DNA of 64,000 nucleotides from Icerya purchasi (Eukaryota > Arthropoda > Insecta > Hemiptera > Monophlebidae). The notes below the pieces were generated by a model. It had not been told where the DNA came from. It saw only the letters and a program-made list of their open reading frames with translations, and searched no databases. Both the position numbers and the translations under genes were made by a program. Of the stretch, positions 1 to 11,990 are shown in pieces; the stretch's first letter is position 1; each line of letters begins with the position of its first letter. The stretch spans positions 155,595,774-155,659,773 of the forward strand of contig CM077115.1 in NCBI GenBank assembly GCA_039619475.1. Direction: 5' to 3'.

Positions 1-902
1 TTAAGAAAAAGCAATCGTTGCCGGATCGAGTGTTATTTTTATAAATGATTGGTTTAATTTCGCCAGCAAGCTACTGGATGCAAAAATTTTAAATAACAGG
101 TGGAGGATGAAATGTTACACCACAAAAAAAGATATTCCGACGGTTAAAGTTTTAACTGCATCTGCACATGAACCAAGTTCTAATAAGGATCTGAATCTAA
201 ACGTAAGAGTGTGTTTACGATAGTGCGTATATGAACAATATGTCGTACAATTTAATAAAAAATTATACGAACGGTAAGAGGATAAATTTTGAAAGCATTA
301 ATACGTTTTTGAGCTCCCGCATGGGAAATGAGGTTAGTTTCTACACTCGGCACGAGCTTTTTTTGGTTGTGACATCAGAGATCTCAACTTCCTCGACAAT
401 TCACTAGTAAGGGTGGGAATGAAAGGCTGTTAAGGCTAGTTCTGCGGTCTGGGCGACTTGGGGTAATTTTTAAAAATCGGGATCATATTTTCGGTTATGC
501 AAAATGTGTATGGGTGTTTTAGTGCATATAGGAACAGAAAGACTGCGGGGGGAGGTCTATTTTTCGCACTCCGGGAGTCCTCAAAAACAGCGCTAAAAAG
601 ATTGGCGCGGTAACTGTTGGTACTAACAATAAGTTGCACGTAAATCTAACTGTGATGTTTGGTCGGCTCACATTTCACGCGATATGGCTGAGAACCAGCT
701 AAATGATATTTGACAATTCCTTCCCTTATACGTCAAAGTAGACTATTTTGTATATTGAGCTGGAAATTGGATTTCTCGTTCGGAGGTTATGTATTTACGG
801 CGATCAGTGAATTTCTGATCATAACTACTCTCTGCACATCTGTCTGGAAAGAGAGCAGTCGGGTAAGCTCAATCCATTCAGTCAAAAAGGTATGCTGACT
901 AG
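1..902. other. Unassigned stretch
   Basis: I read both strands and see no recognisable coding domain, repeat end or RNA gene. The short frames here have no family features. It ends where the palindrome at 903 begins. Confidence 0.5.
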
Positions 903-1414
903 TATAGGGTGATATTTTAAGAGTTAAGTTTTTCAGGTTGGCAGCACTGGTTGGTATTGGCGTCCAAACGTCATCTGCCAAAGTGAAAAGTTTTCAGTAT
1001 ACTCTCTGCCATTTCATCATCATGGAAAGACTTATAAATAAGCATCGATTGTGATATGGTTGAAATTTATTATCAAAAACCAGTGCTCTGTGAAAAATGT
1101 GCATCGTCATAATCGATCTGGTGAATCAACAATTCGTGCTGTTATCACCAAATTTCACGCCAAATTTGGTGATAACAGCACGAATTGTTGATTCACCAGG
1201 TCGATTATGACGATGCACATTTTTCACAGAGCACTGGTTTTTGATAATAAATTTCAACCAGATCACAATCGATGCTTATTTATAAGTCTTTCCATGATGA
1301 TGAAATGGCAGAGAGTATACTGAAAACTTTTCACTTTGACAGATGACGTTTGGACGCCAATACCAACCAGTGCTGCCAACCTGAAAAACTTAACTCTTAA
1401 AAAATCACCCTATA
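903..1414. mobile_element. Near-perfect palindrome made from the 5' end of a mariner-type transposon
   Basis: Two 253-bp arms (903-1155 and 1162-1414) face each other across a 6-base loop. By eye the arms differ at four positions and have no gaps. The outer ends read TATAGGGTGAT and mirror each other next to TA dinucleotides, as expected of Tc1/mariner termini and their TA target. From about 1022 each arm reads as the start of a transposase. With one frame change it gives a helix-turn-helix segment including IYYQNQCSVKNVHRHN and SGESTIRAVITKF, resembling the DUF4817-type N-terminus of arthropod mariner-like transposases. The stop and frameshift occur in both arms, so the palindrome formed after the coding sequence had decayed, or the arms were homogenised. 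It is a non-autonomous foldback element and could form hairpin RNA if transcribed. Confidence 0.85.
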
Positions 1415-3380
1415 TAAAAATTAAACCATTAATAACAAAAAGAGGATTAATTTTATATCACATCAATCGTGTGAATTCTAAATTGTCATAGGATCAATGA
1501 AAATGTTATGTTCTCACTAGGGACGTCTCAAATTTTTACTGAAATCTCTTTTCATATACAAGTTATAAAACGACAATTCGATTCATACGCAACTGCAATA
1601 AAACTCCTCTGACAAGTACCACTGCGAACTACATAATAGTGTTTTTATTTAATTTTTAGATAATGTTAGGATGATATTTTAATAACCGCACAGGTGGACG
1701 TTATTGACAATTTACCTTAAATGTTACCGACGTGGAATTAAAAAGGAAAGAAAATATTTTTTATTAACTAATTAAAAAGCTCCGCCGTGTCTAACGATGC
1801 GCTCATGCGCTATGATTGCTTTACCAAAGTAACGGCACTAAAGATTAATTACGCTTTGCGAGTTTAAACGGAATTTCGTCGTTACTCGACAATAAAATTG
1901 TAAATCTTCATTAAAAGTTCAAAAAATAAGTTCATTTTGAAAAAGCATTAGACGCAACCATGCAAAAAGAAAATATTTCGTTACAATACAATATTTCAGG
2001 TTTTAAAAATGTTTTTTTTCCTGTTTTATTAAAATTTCATTATGCATAATTTTAACTGTTCTTCGCCATACGGTAAAATCCAGAGAGTCGGATATTGTGA
2101 AATTAAGATTCTCGTAATGTACCAAATCTGACACATTAAATTAGTGGAACACACGCTGAAATATAAATTAAACATCTACATTAAAATCCGACTACCCGTT
2201 TAGGTTACTACGGTTATATATATATAAAGATGGAAAAAAGTTAGAAAAATATCAGTCAAAAAAATTACGATTTAATACAAGTCTATCAAAAATTCAATCA
2301 ATGGCACATGAGAATATGTAGGCGAAAACATTGGAAAATTAAATGCAAGTGTAGCGCGATTTTTGAAACTTTATATTCGGAGTTACTCGTTTGACAGAAG
2401 AGGACTTACACTTTATACCATCTTTCACGTCCTACCACGAATTCGAAGATTTGCCAGAGGAAGCTCTATTCTTTACAACTGTTCCGTAATAATAATCGCA
2501 TCAACACACACGCAGTTCTGCCGATAGGTAGACTACGATTAAAAATTATTTACATCATTGACTGTACTAAAATTTAAAATTGTCTTTTAAAATTACGAAA
2601 TCTCTTTCGTTTAGGCGACAATTTTCGATTTTCTTAGACCAGTCAAAAAGCTGCGGAGAGAGTTTAATAAATGGCTCGTTATTTGCCCGTTTGCCGGTGG
2701 CGTCGCCGTCTCTAAAACATCTTACATGCGGAAGAAAGGTTTCGAAAATGTCGATCGTCTACCCCCGAAAGGTAAAAAAAAAAAAAAAAGGAAAAAAAAG
2801 GGAAAAAAAAAGGTATTAGCCAAGAACAGCTGTTTATTGCCCGGTATAAAACGCGACCTAAAATTCCTAGCAGCAAACCATTATATACGACGAGCGAGGC
2901 CTAATAAATTTCATCACATTTCGCCCTCTTACTTTACGTATGTGCCATCGTAAATTTTTTTATTTTGAAAAATTTTCCCAACTCTTAAAATACTCTTTAC
3001 TACTTTGCTCCACGTGCTCTAACCGACTGCAACAGATACAAGCTAGGAACCAAAGTCGCAATGTACTAACTTTAAATTATCGCTACCTGCGCTCGTTCTA
3101 TTTATTCAGAGATCAGCTTCTCTCTTTGAGAAATCATCGTGTCGTAACAGTTTTTATATACTTCCGCATATTTCTTTTAATACTCTGTAGTCAGCATTAC
3201 AGCCGGGAAAATGTTAAAATGCTCTTTGCACGATGTTGCACAACTACTTACTAGTATTCTTCATCTGCTTAAACTATGGCGATGATCACTAAAACTTCTA
3301 ATCAAGAGTCCGCTCTTTAAAAAATATATTCGAATTAACGGCTTTAAAAGAATGTGGCAATATTCTTTTAAATAAATTTT
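1415..3380. other. Unassigned stretch with an A/G-rich tract
   Basis: No domain or repeat end is recognised. An A-rich tract with scattered G lies at about 2771-2812 and gives false Lys-rich frames. The parts near 1720-1960 and 2380-2720 are less A+T-biased and lack repeat signatures, so they could be host non-coding DNA, but nothing proves this. Confidence 0.45.
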
Positions 3381-3680
3381 CTTCTCCCGTCATTTTTTTT
3401 ATTTATTTATTTATTCCTTTATTTAATTTCATTGTATTTTTTTTTTTTATATTTATATTTCGTTTTATTATTTATTAAACTCTGTCTCAGTTAAAAAAAT
3501 TATTTTCTCAACTGACCGGATTTTTTATAATGTTTTTCCAAATTTACCTTTAGCAGTGTCCTGTATTTTGATCTTTAATTTTTTACATTATTATTATTAT
3601 TATTACTATTATTATTATTGTTGTTGTTATTAAACAAACATGTTTCTTTTTTTTTCCAAACTGTATTTAATTTAACAAAT
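3381..3680. repeat. T-rich low-complexity DNA with TTA microsatellite
   Basis: The stretch is dominated by T runs. An imperfect TTA/TTG trinucleotide repeat lies at about 3586-3632. No coding content is visible. Confidence 0.75.
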
Positions 3681-3750
3681 TTGTAACGGCCACTTCTGAG
3701 CCTAGAAATAAACTTTTACGCATGTTATTAAAGACCGAACCGACTCGTAT

Positions 3751-4520
3751 TTTTAACCGACTTCAAAAAAGAAGGAGGTATTCAATTCGACTGTATTTTT
3801 TTTTTGTTATGTGTGTTACCTCAGAACTTTCTTCTGGATAAACCGATTTTGATGATTCTTCTTTTCTTTGAAAGGTGGCATTTCTCATGTGGTCCCATTT
3901 AAATTTAATCAAGATCTGACCGGTAGTTGTTGAGTTATCCTTAATAATGCGGGGGAGATTGAAGCTTTTTGGATGCTTTTCATTCATGATTGTTTTCACC
4001 GTCGGGTTAGATATATTGACTTAATAAAATACTATAAATTTGCCAAATTACCATGGAAAAGAAGCTTTTGATGTTTTCACACCGTGGAAATATCTGTTCT
4101 TATTAAAATGTTTTAATTTAATTAAATAAAAATGCACTAAAAATTAAACAATAATTACTCCCGATAAAAAATATATATCGGAGTGATATAACACTTAAGT
4201 GGTGACATCGTAATTCTTATACAACATTAATACTTATTAGAGTAGGATTCATATTACATATTAAAATAGTAATTAAAAACTGCGTTAAATGTTCATTAAA
4301 TTGTTCCTAGATATTGTAGCATGAATTTAATGCCGACTCTGATTAAGGTTTTAATGTTGTATAAGAATTACGATATCACCACTTAAGTGTTATATCACTC
4401 TGATTAATATGTTTTACCGAGAGTAATTATTTTTTACTTTTTAGCGCATTTTTAAATTTTTATAATAAACCTTCAAGTATCGATATTTATTTTTGGTAAA
4501 AAAGCATTTTTTACTTAACA
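3751..4520. repeat. Foldback interspersed repeat with AACCGACTTC head, copy 1
   Basis: The copy starts with TTTTAACCGACTTCAAAAAA and continues through a stretch containing AAACCGATTTTGATGATTCT, a signature I associate with dispersed arthropod repeats. It is nearly identical to 13089-13950 for its first ~370 bases. It ends in a large inverted repeat (4128-4453). The 78-codon minus-strand frame here also occurs in the second copy, but it is a product of the repeat and matches no family I know. The element class is unclear. Diverged relatives lie at 25540-26600 and 39450-39840. Confidence 0.8.
4128..4453. repeat. Inverted repeat, arms ~117 bp, loop 92 bp (copy 1)
   Basis: The left arm (4128-4243) and right arm (4336-4453) are imperfect reverse complements. 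They enclose a 92-base loop (4244-4335) running from AGGATTCATATTAC to TTAATGCCG. The right flank continues outward with sequence that in copy 2 also belongs to the arms, while the left flank lacks it. The left outer arm has therefore been lost here. Confidence 0.85.
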
Positions 4521-5705
4521 ATATCAACTTAAAATTTTACTTTAATGCTTTCGTTGTACTTAATTGTATAAACTGTGGCCGAATAAAATGTACGAAAATA
4601 TATACGACACTAATTAATAATAATGATAATAATAATAATATCAGTATCAGAGGAGAACGCTGGGAAAATTACAACGCCTACGTCTTATCTACTCAGATTG
4701 ATGATTAATTAAATTTATAAAATGATTTCTTATGACCGATATTTCACTACAGCGTCAAAAATTACCAAAAAAAAAGAAGAAAAAAATGTAATAATCATTT
4801 ACCACGTTTGCAAGACTTAAAGCGCTATATATGACAAAATGAAAAAATGTTACGCTGAATGAGAGAACTACATATAGTTAATAAAATGGTTACAGATATA
4901 AAAATAACATTTGCAATTACAAAACTTATTATTGTGCATTAAACTGAAAAAAACTGAAGATTCGCCGCTAACGAAGTTATCGGACAATACGAAGATTGTA
5001 TAAATCCAACTAGATAAGTATTAAAAATCAGAGAAAAACACGGCATAAAGAATAAAATCAGGGGAAAAAATGAATTTGCTAAAAGCGTAACAGGAACTGA
5101 AAGCACATAGTATCGGCATTTGTATTTTGTGTTCTCAAATGGAGCAATACTGAACACTAGGAGTGTAATAAGAAAACTGCCACAAGTAAGAATCACCGTT
5201 CTCACGCTGTAAAGGAACGTTTAATCCTCCCGAGAGATAAGAAGAATAATATATATATATATATTTATCTTTTGGACCTCTGCTTAGGAACAACCTTTGA
5301 ACCGACAGATTTTACAATTTTTGTAGAAGAGTCGGTTTCAATTGACTACGTCATTCTTTACAAAATAATAACGTGTTTTTTTTTTCCGATTGTAAGTAAA
5401 AAGATTTTCGCAATATTGGAAGAGCGGTACTACGGTTGTGCGGTACACATTAGACGTAAAAAGTTTTCTTTAATTACGTAAGTATTGTTGCCGATGTTTT
5501 GGCATTATTTTGAGTACCTTTCTAATTTTATCGCATTATTTAGCAGTTAAAATTGCAATGAGTTTTGTTTACTGGAAGTTAAAGTGTTTCACCATTGGTG
5601 TATGCTATACTCTACGCGATACGGAATACTATTTTTTTTTACCTGCTCTCAATCTGCGCTCTTTTAAAATTTTATTCTAAGACACAGGTATAACGAGAAA
5701 CACAA
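4521..5705. other. Unassigned stretch with short TA microsatellite
   Basis: Nothing recognised apart from ATA/TA repeats at about 5248-5264 and short T runs. The 88- and 69-codon frames have no domain features. Confidence 0.45.
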
Positions 5706-6168
5706 AGTTAAAATTGGTCAAAGCACTGATTTTCCCAATCGCGACCTATGCATCTGAAACTTAGACGATTAAAAGAATAGATGAGAAGCGGATAAATGCC
5801 TTCGAAATGGGAATCTACAGGAAAGCGCTCCGGATACCATGGACTGTCCACAGATCTAACGCATCGATGTTAGACGGACTACAGGCGCAGACAAGGTTGC
5901 TGACAGAAATAAACAAAAATACAATAAGATATTTTTGGCACGTAGCAAAAATGGAGAACTCGTTGAAAATAAAATATTATCCAGGGAAAGATTCCGGGAA
6001 AGCAACTTAGAGGAAGATGCCCAATGTGCCGGTCGGATCGAGTGAAGACACTAACTGGATTCAATGTGCCGGACTCATTCCACTTGGCAAAAGACAAGAG
6101 CAGATGAGAAAAAATCGTCACAGTCGTATGATGTCACCATGTCTTTGCGAAGGACAATGGGATTTGAT
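5706..6168 (+). pseudogene. RTE-type LINE reverse transcriptase, C-terminal fragment
   Basis: Read in three frames with stops, this resembles the end of the RTE/BovB-like ORF2. It begins near KALIFPIATYASET and is followed by RINAFEMGIYRKALRIPW, where the family typically has an FEM...R.LRIPW block. Then come LLTEINKNTIRYFWHVAK, where the family has a RYFGHV-type block, and a decayed Arg/Lys-rich tail. Such proteins copy the element's RNA at the target site. The endonuclease and polymerase core are absent, so this is a 5'-truncated dead copy. It lacks the ATG-repeat tail seen at the plus-strand copy near 63.4 kb. Confidence 0.8.
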
Positions 6169-6660
6169 TAATTTTGGTTGAGTTCGGATGAACATCAGTA
6201 GTTAATAATTGAGGCAAAATTAAATGTAAACGATCGCTATTAATCACTGATTTAATTCTTTGCGAAGCTTATTGTGTTGCTGTTCCGTTGCTTTCCGATT
6301 GAACGGTTATCGCAATGAACGAGTATTTTTTCGATTCACAAGTCATTCATGATTTTTCATGTTTTGGCGAATAGAGTCCTTTATTTTGAAGGGCTATCCA
6401 CAGCAGAATAACCTTTTCTCTATTTTACTTATATATATGTATATGTATAATTAGTTTAGGAATCTACGGTCATCGGAAATGAAAGTGGTTCGAAAAATCT
6501 GGCGCCAGTCTAACTCGATATAAACTTTTAGGAGGATGTCAATTTAGATATGAATAATAAATTTACACCTAGACTTAATTGCGTTTTCACCATATCACCT
6601 TCTCTATATATATTTATTTACACACGATCATCATCATTTCTCTTTAACCTATTTGCTTTT
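6169..6660. other. Unassigned stretch
   Basis: No domain or repeat boundary recognised. It contains a short TA-rich run at about 6429-6446. Confidence 0.4.
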
Positions 6661-6941
6661 AAAATGATGTCTGTACATTTGAGTTATAAATGTTTATATC
6701 CATTTTCTGTATTGTCACTATGTTAAAAATTTATCAAAACATGTATTACAAAAAAAATTGTAGTTTAAAAATATAAAATAAAGCCGACAATGATATCGTT
6801 TATTTTACTCTTAACGTTATTTATTATTGCCACGATTCCATGGACGTAACTCCGAAACATGTCGGCTTTATTTTATATTTTTAAACTATAATGTTTCTGT
6901 AATACGTGTTTTGATAAATTTTTAATAAAATGATGTCTGTA
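6661..6941. mobile_element. Small foldback element with exact 15-bp target duplication
   Basis: The 15-mer AAAATGATGTCTGTA occurs at 6661-6675 and again at 6927-6941, directly bounding the element (6676-6926). Inside, arms at about 6723-6790 and 6861-6926 are reverse complements. They carry TTTATCAAAACATGTATTAC and CCGAAACATGTCGGCTTTAT. The longer palindrome at 42895-43726 has the same termini, so this is a shortened member of that family. A target duplication of this length suits target-primed retro-insertion better than a cut-and-paste transposase. The GAAACATGTCGGC motif recalls ends of Penelope-like elements, but that link is a guess. Confidence 0.75.
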
Positions 6942-7484
6942 GTTGAGCGAAATTTTTCATTAGATGGCGAAAATACAAAGTTATGAGAAGATCGAGAAGT
7001 TATACGCGCAAACCGATTTTTGTTGAATAGTGATAGAGTTTCCCAGATAGATACAGAAACTCTTTATATAAAAATATGTTAACTAAAAAAACTAAAAAGA
7101 AGGAAACAATAAAAAATATTCATATTTAAAGGCTAAGGGAGCAAGTAAGAAAGCAGATGAACAGTTTATGGAATAAGCGAATGATAGAAGGGAAATAGAA
7201 TGGTCAAGGAGTAAAAAACATACGATTACATAGAAGGAATGTGATTTTCTGAAATGAAACTCATTTTACTTTAATAAGCATTTCACTGAAGAAAGTAAAG
7301 TTGCGAGAAGCGTAGCTTCATAATGTAGACATGGTATTGAATTACTTTACAATCGGGACTATTAACTGCGCAAAAACTCTATATTATATATGTAATTATT
7401 TACAATATAATGCCGTTTCATTTTTTTTAAATATCTCCGTATACACGATTTAGTAACTGAGCAATGTTTATTAGTAATGTTTTC

Positions 7485-7487
<3 letters not shown>
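6942..7487. repeat. Diverged dispersed repeat, unit 1
   Basis: The part at about 7000-7060 (ACCGATTTTTGTTGAATAGT and on) resembles 10218-10275. The part at about 7115-7220 (GGCTAAGGGAGCAAG, ACAGTTTATGGAATAAG) recurs at about 7737-7800. The copies are too diverged to classify. The stretch ends at a 30-base A run, which may be its own poly-A tail on the plus strand. Confidence 0.45.

Positions 7488-7517
<30 letters not shown>
7488..7517 (+). repeat. Poly-A run of 30
   Basis: Uninterrupted A run. It may be the 3' tail of a plus-strand retroelement copy, but no coding remnant of one is recognisable upstream. Confidence 0.8.
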
Positions 7518-7519
<2 letters not shown>

Positions 7520-9146
7520 TGTACTTTATTAATACATTTAAAAAATTGAAATTACAGAATAATCAGTAAAGAATGCTGCAGCGGGAATTTTAATATTTGC
7601 TACCCGAAATACGTTTAATATCCGTAATATTCCGAAAACGAAAACTGAACGGTGGAAATAAAGTTTTAGTAGAAATATAGAATTCACCATATTATATAAA
7701 GAATGAGAAAAAATTAAAGATTTCAACTGGTATTAATACGAGGGTAAGGGAGCAACAGCTAGCAGGTAAGTAAATGTACAGTTTATAGAATAAGTACATG
7801 ATATGCGGAAACTGGTGGATAAAGAATTAAAGGTCGTCGTAATTTCAGTTCGTTCATTTTTGCTATTATTCATAGTGTGCGAACTAACCCAAACTACGGA
7901 TAACAGGTTAAAGAGCGAACTAAAATTACAACCGCAAAGCGAAGTAACGTACAGAGAAAATTTTAAAAATGACGTCAAAATTATATATGAAAGGTAGTAA
8001 TTCTAAAAAAGATGGGTTATTATATAGACTAAATTATTGGTGTATAACTTAATGAGCTGGATAAATTTCTATGGCGATATTAAAAAAATCATGGATTCGC
8101 TTTTCACGCGACACTCGCTCTATAAATTACAAATTCCGCCATATACTTAGTAGTGGAAGAAATCTTCCCTAGTACCATGTTTCGGAATTTTACTGCGGGC
8201 TTCACGCCATATACATCCAAGTATTACATCGGTGTGAACACCGCTATAACTGGATTAACATATGCAACTGAATACGCTGAGTATAGGATTACATGAAAAT
8301 AGGTGTGTGTCCTTTCTATTCATCGGATTAAATAATAGAACCGGCATGCGAATAATTGAAAGTAACGTTTCTGAACTCCGGTTAGGAATGACAATGAGAA
8401 GAATGTAACAATAGTTGCGCTACAGTAATAGGTGGCGACCATGGCGACCGGTAAATCAAAATATTTATACGGAAATTCAGTTTAAATAATTATGTAATTT
8501 TAAATAAAGAGCCAAAAACCAAACCAAGTAAATGCGATTTTTACTAAACATAAAAAACCAAAAACCAAAACTCAAAAACGTATGATTTTCAAATTGCGAT
8601 TTCATATTTTTATTTAATTTTCAATAAGATATAAAATAAATTTACAGATAATTATTGATAAACTAAATAGTAGCGACGCCGTATATGTCAATATGAACTA
8701 GGAGTGGAATGGACTGGTGTCAGTAATGTAAAAAATTCTTTTAATAATATTGATTTCTTTAAGTAGTTCAATTTCTACGTAATGTTTCGCAAAAAGATTA
8801 ATTTCATTCGAGTATTTTAGAAATTTGAATGACGGAGAAATTATTACAGAATCCTAGACTAGCAATTTGAATATTTTCAATACTGAAAACATTATTTACT
8901 TTTAAATCTTAAATCCTCGCCCCAGCTATTTTTATGAAATATATTTAATTTTAATTATTATTAGTAGTAGTAAGCCCAAAAGAAAGCAAAACTGAATAAT
9001 GGAGATTAATCTGTAGTGGAAATGTATAATTCATTTAAAAAGAGGCCTTTAAAGATTTAAATGTATTCAATTTAATATAATTAAGACATATTAATATGTA
9101 ATAATAGTTATTTTGGCATTGTTATTATAATTTCCATTCTGTATCG
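7518..9146. other. Unassigned stretch including a second diverged repeat unit
   Basis: The part at about 7712-7830 repeats sequence from 7115-7220. A CCAAAAACCAAA-type simple repeat lies at about 8511-8580. No domain was found in any frame. Confidence 0.4.
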
Positions 9147-9200
9147 TGGACGCAAATGACCACAGTAGTCGAGCGTCATTAAATAAATATATATATATAA
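9147..9200 (+). repeat. Short LINE/SINE-like 3' tail, copy 1
   Basis: The block GACGCAAATGACCACAGTAG is followed by TCGAGCG...TTAAATAAATA and TA repeats. It matches the block at 62943-62995 (GCGTCGCAAATGGCCTTAGC). Two similar tails in the same orientation suggest 3' ends of one retroelement family. No body is visible upstream of either. Confidence 0.45.
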
Positions 9201-9639
9201 TAATAAAGATTTAAACGGGTGTTAGTATGCGGTCAAAGCTCCACCAACATAGACGTATAAGTGGAAGTTGAAAAATACGTGCATGCGCATTAATCACAGA
9301 ACCACCAAACTGACTTTGTTCTAGTTTTCATCGATGGATAAATTATTTCATTAGGAAGGTTTTAGAGCATAATTTACAAGTTTTTGGCTTGATTTAGCTG
9401 GCTAATAAGAATTTTTGTCGATAAAGTGGAGAAACTAGACTTGTAAAATTCACTCGGTAAAATAAAAAGTGATTGTTTACTTCGGCAAATATAAATATAA
9501 TTTCCAGATACATTTTATTTATTAATTTCTCGCGCAAGTAAAAATAAAAAATATTCTTTATTAGTTTGGCAATAAATTCGATTTAAACGTGACGATAATA
9601 ACTTAGCAGGAAATAAATTAATTTTTATATATACATATA

Positions 9640-10030
9640 TATTAATTACAATGTAATTCTTAGGCTACCCCGGGGATTCGAAAAAATGTCCCAATTTTAT
9701 GTAACGCTAAATGTCCCAATTTTATGTAACGTTTGTTGTTATATTTTATAGGATTTTTGTTATTGTTATTTAAAAAATGTCACAATTTTATGTAACGAAA
9801 TATGTAACGAAAAATGTAATGAAACAATATCTTAATTTTATGTAATGAAAGTTAAATGTTAGGATAGGATTTTTGTGATTATGTTTTGTTTTTCTTTTTG
9901 TGTTGATGCCAGTAAGAATTACGTTGTAAATTTTGATCATTTTATACAAAATATAGAAGAGAAAGAGACATAAATAAAAGTAAGAGGGGTCAAGGGGCAC
10001 AGCTCCTTGCGGGGCCATATATATATATAC
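9640..10030 (+). mobile_element. Element embedded in TA microsatellite, copy 1
   Basis: The body carries tandem-like units around CCCAATTTTATGTAACG (several between 9690 and 9845). It ends in a GC-rich block containing GGGGTCAAGGGGCACAGCTC. TA-rich repeats bound it on both sides (about 9627-9646 and 10017-10030). A nearly full reverse-oriented copy lies at 50148-50590. The 76-codon minus-strand frame within it shares sequence with a frame in that copy, but it follows the repeat and shows no domain. Element class unknown. Confidence 0.7.
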
Positions 10031-10919
10031 TATTTTTTTCTCAGCTTTACTGTTAAATTATACCACGACGAAGGAGCACGGTAAGCGCTAAAAGAATGCG
10101 TTTATAAATGAAAATTACGAACAAAGAAAGAAATCTGGATAGCGAATGGCAGACTGATTTTTTACGAACAGAAAAAGAACCTTATACAGATTGTAAAGAT
10201 GCCGAAAATGTTCAGGTAAACGCAAGAACCGTTTATTGTTGAACAGTGACAAGGATTTTTCTCAGATAGAGAAAACATTTTTACATAAATATTTTGATTA
10301 AAAAACAAAAAAAAAAAAAAACAATTAAAAATCATTTACATTTTAAGCTTATAATAAGATGGAGGAATTACAGAGGAAGTGTACGGGGAAAGAGGAAAGT
10401 GGAATGATGAAAAATTAGTAAAATCAGATGATTGTTGAACTTCAGAAATGATATTCGGTTGATTTTAGTAATTATTTCGGCAAAAAACGAGGGAAACAGC
10501 TTTATAAAATAGGCATAACATTAAATCGTTGCATAATCGTAAATATTATTCGTGGAACACAGTTACATTATAAATAATTAATTATATTATTTATTAATTT
10601 TAAATTTCGTTATAAAGGTCGAAGTAGAATCAGTATAAAAATGAATAAAAAAGTCGATAAATTCTGCGCAGTATTATACTTAGCTGTTTGCTTTTCTGTT
10701 TACAGGACGGAATGGGGTTTAAATATTTCCGACGCTAAATATGAAATTATAAATGTATAAATAATACGTGATATGTGAGGGTGTATGTGCGGGCGTGAGT
10801 GCGGGTAGGTGTAAAATAGCAAGGGAAATAAAAACATGAGGGAAAATCAGAAAAGAAAATATAAAGGCGATTATAAAAACAAAAAAAAGCTAAAAATCGT
10901 AAAAATTTCACTCTACAAA
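10031..10919. other. Unassigned stretch with a diverged dispersed repeat
   Basis: About 10180-10290 resembles 7000-7080. An A run lies at about 10307-10320. Nothing else is recognised. Confidence 0.4.
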
Positions 10920-11990
10920 ACGAGGATAGACACAACCTTAGGCCACTTTTCGACGTAATCACCTTAGCGATTTAAGCAATTATCTCGTCTATAGATAAAT
11001 TTTTCTACATCCCCCTTAAAAAAATCTCCGTCCAACGAATCAAATAAACTCTGAACGCCTTCTCTCAGCTCTTCGTCGTTTCTGAAATGAATTCTATCAG
11101 CCATATTGGTTTAAATAGAGACATAAATGAAAATCTGACCATGCCAAGTCCGGCGCAATCGAGGTGTACACATCATTCCATTTAAAAGACACACCAACAG
11201 ACCCGTAGAAGGTACATGCGATGTGCGAGTTTAACATGGCAAGTTAACAATTCGGATATTCAGTTTTTTATTCGTTTTCGTAATCTTTTCAATCGGTTCT
11301 AGTACTCTTCTAAATTTTGCTGCGTTGTATATATCACACGGAAAAGAAAATTGGCTAATAAAATTTCTCGATGATACTAGAATATACATGTCATCATCCG
11401 GTTCGTTGACTATTCGCGTGTGCTTTCTTTGCATTAAATCGCATTTAGATTCCAGAGTGGTGTAGAGATTGCACTTTATCTCAAAAATCATAAATCATCA
11501 CTTCGAGTGCGATAACGAAGCAGGAGTTCTAATCCTATGTGTGTCTTAAGAGATGAGTGAGTATGGAGTTTTTTTGATATTCATCTGGCAAAACTTTTCG
11601 ATATTCGAAGGAATTGTGTACTACCTCAAATATTATGTCCCCTTGTTACTTTAGGATATTCATAACGCCACTCAGTAACTGTCATCGACAGTCATTTGAA
11701 ACGTTTTCTCGTTCAGAATCAACGTGCTCTTCAGAAATCACTGATGGACGTCCACTTTTCTCCTCTTCATCGTGAATATAGAGTTTCATCCTTAAACTTG
11801 TTACTACACCATTTTCACACGCAAACTGCCAGATATTACATTACTACGTAAATACTTTTCAATTCACGTGCGGAATAACCGCGCGGGGGCCGGCTTTCAC
11901 AATACAAAAATCTGGTCACAGCGAGCTACTCTCGCAGCTGGACGGATTGTTTATCACCGCGCATAATTCAACCGCTTTGGAAACAATCGA
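10920..11990 (-). pseudogene. Mariner-like transposase remnant
   Basis: Both ends of a mariner-type transposase can be read on the minus strand, in several frames. At the N-terminal end (about 11985-11640) are RGYSARELKSIY, KWCSNKFKDE and HDEEEKSGRPSVISEEHVDS, then a broken LTVTE block. At the C-terminal end (11190-10925) are APDLAWSDFHL, where the family has SPDLAPSDFHL including the third catalytic Asp, then NDEELREGVQSLF, KFIYRRDNCLNR and GDYVEK. The first two catalytic Asp blocks are not recognisable. The middle holds an open 86-codon frame (11491-11231) that does not look like transposase. Stops and frame changes throughout show the gene is dead. Confidence 0.8.
11231..11491 (-). other. 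Unidentified 86-codon open frame inside the mariner remnant
   Basis: The frame starts MIFEIKCNLYTTLESKCDLM and ends with a Lys-rich stretch. I recognise no motif, signal peptide or membrane segment. It sits where the transposase catalytic core should be, so it may be inserted DNA, a heavily diverged core read in the wrong frame, or chance. Confidence 0.25.

Noticed and set aside
903..1414. Palindrome as an inverted pair of separate genes or a regulatory operator
   Set aside because: Arm length, mariner-like ends and transposase coding remains explain it as a transposon-derived foldback.
2580..2953. Overlapping 79- and 75-codon frames with Lys-rich centre
   Set aside because: The Lys stretch comes from an A/G tract; two overlapping frames share it and neither has a domain.
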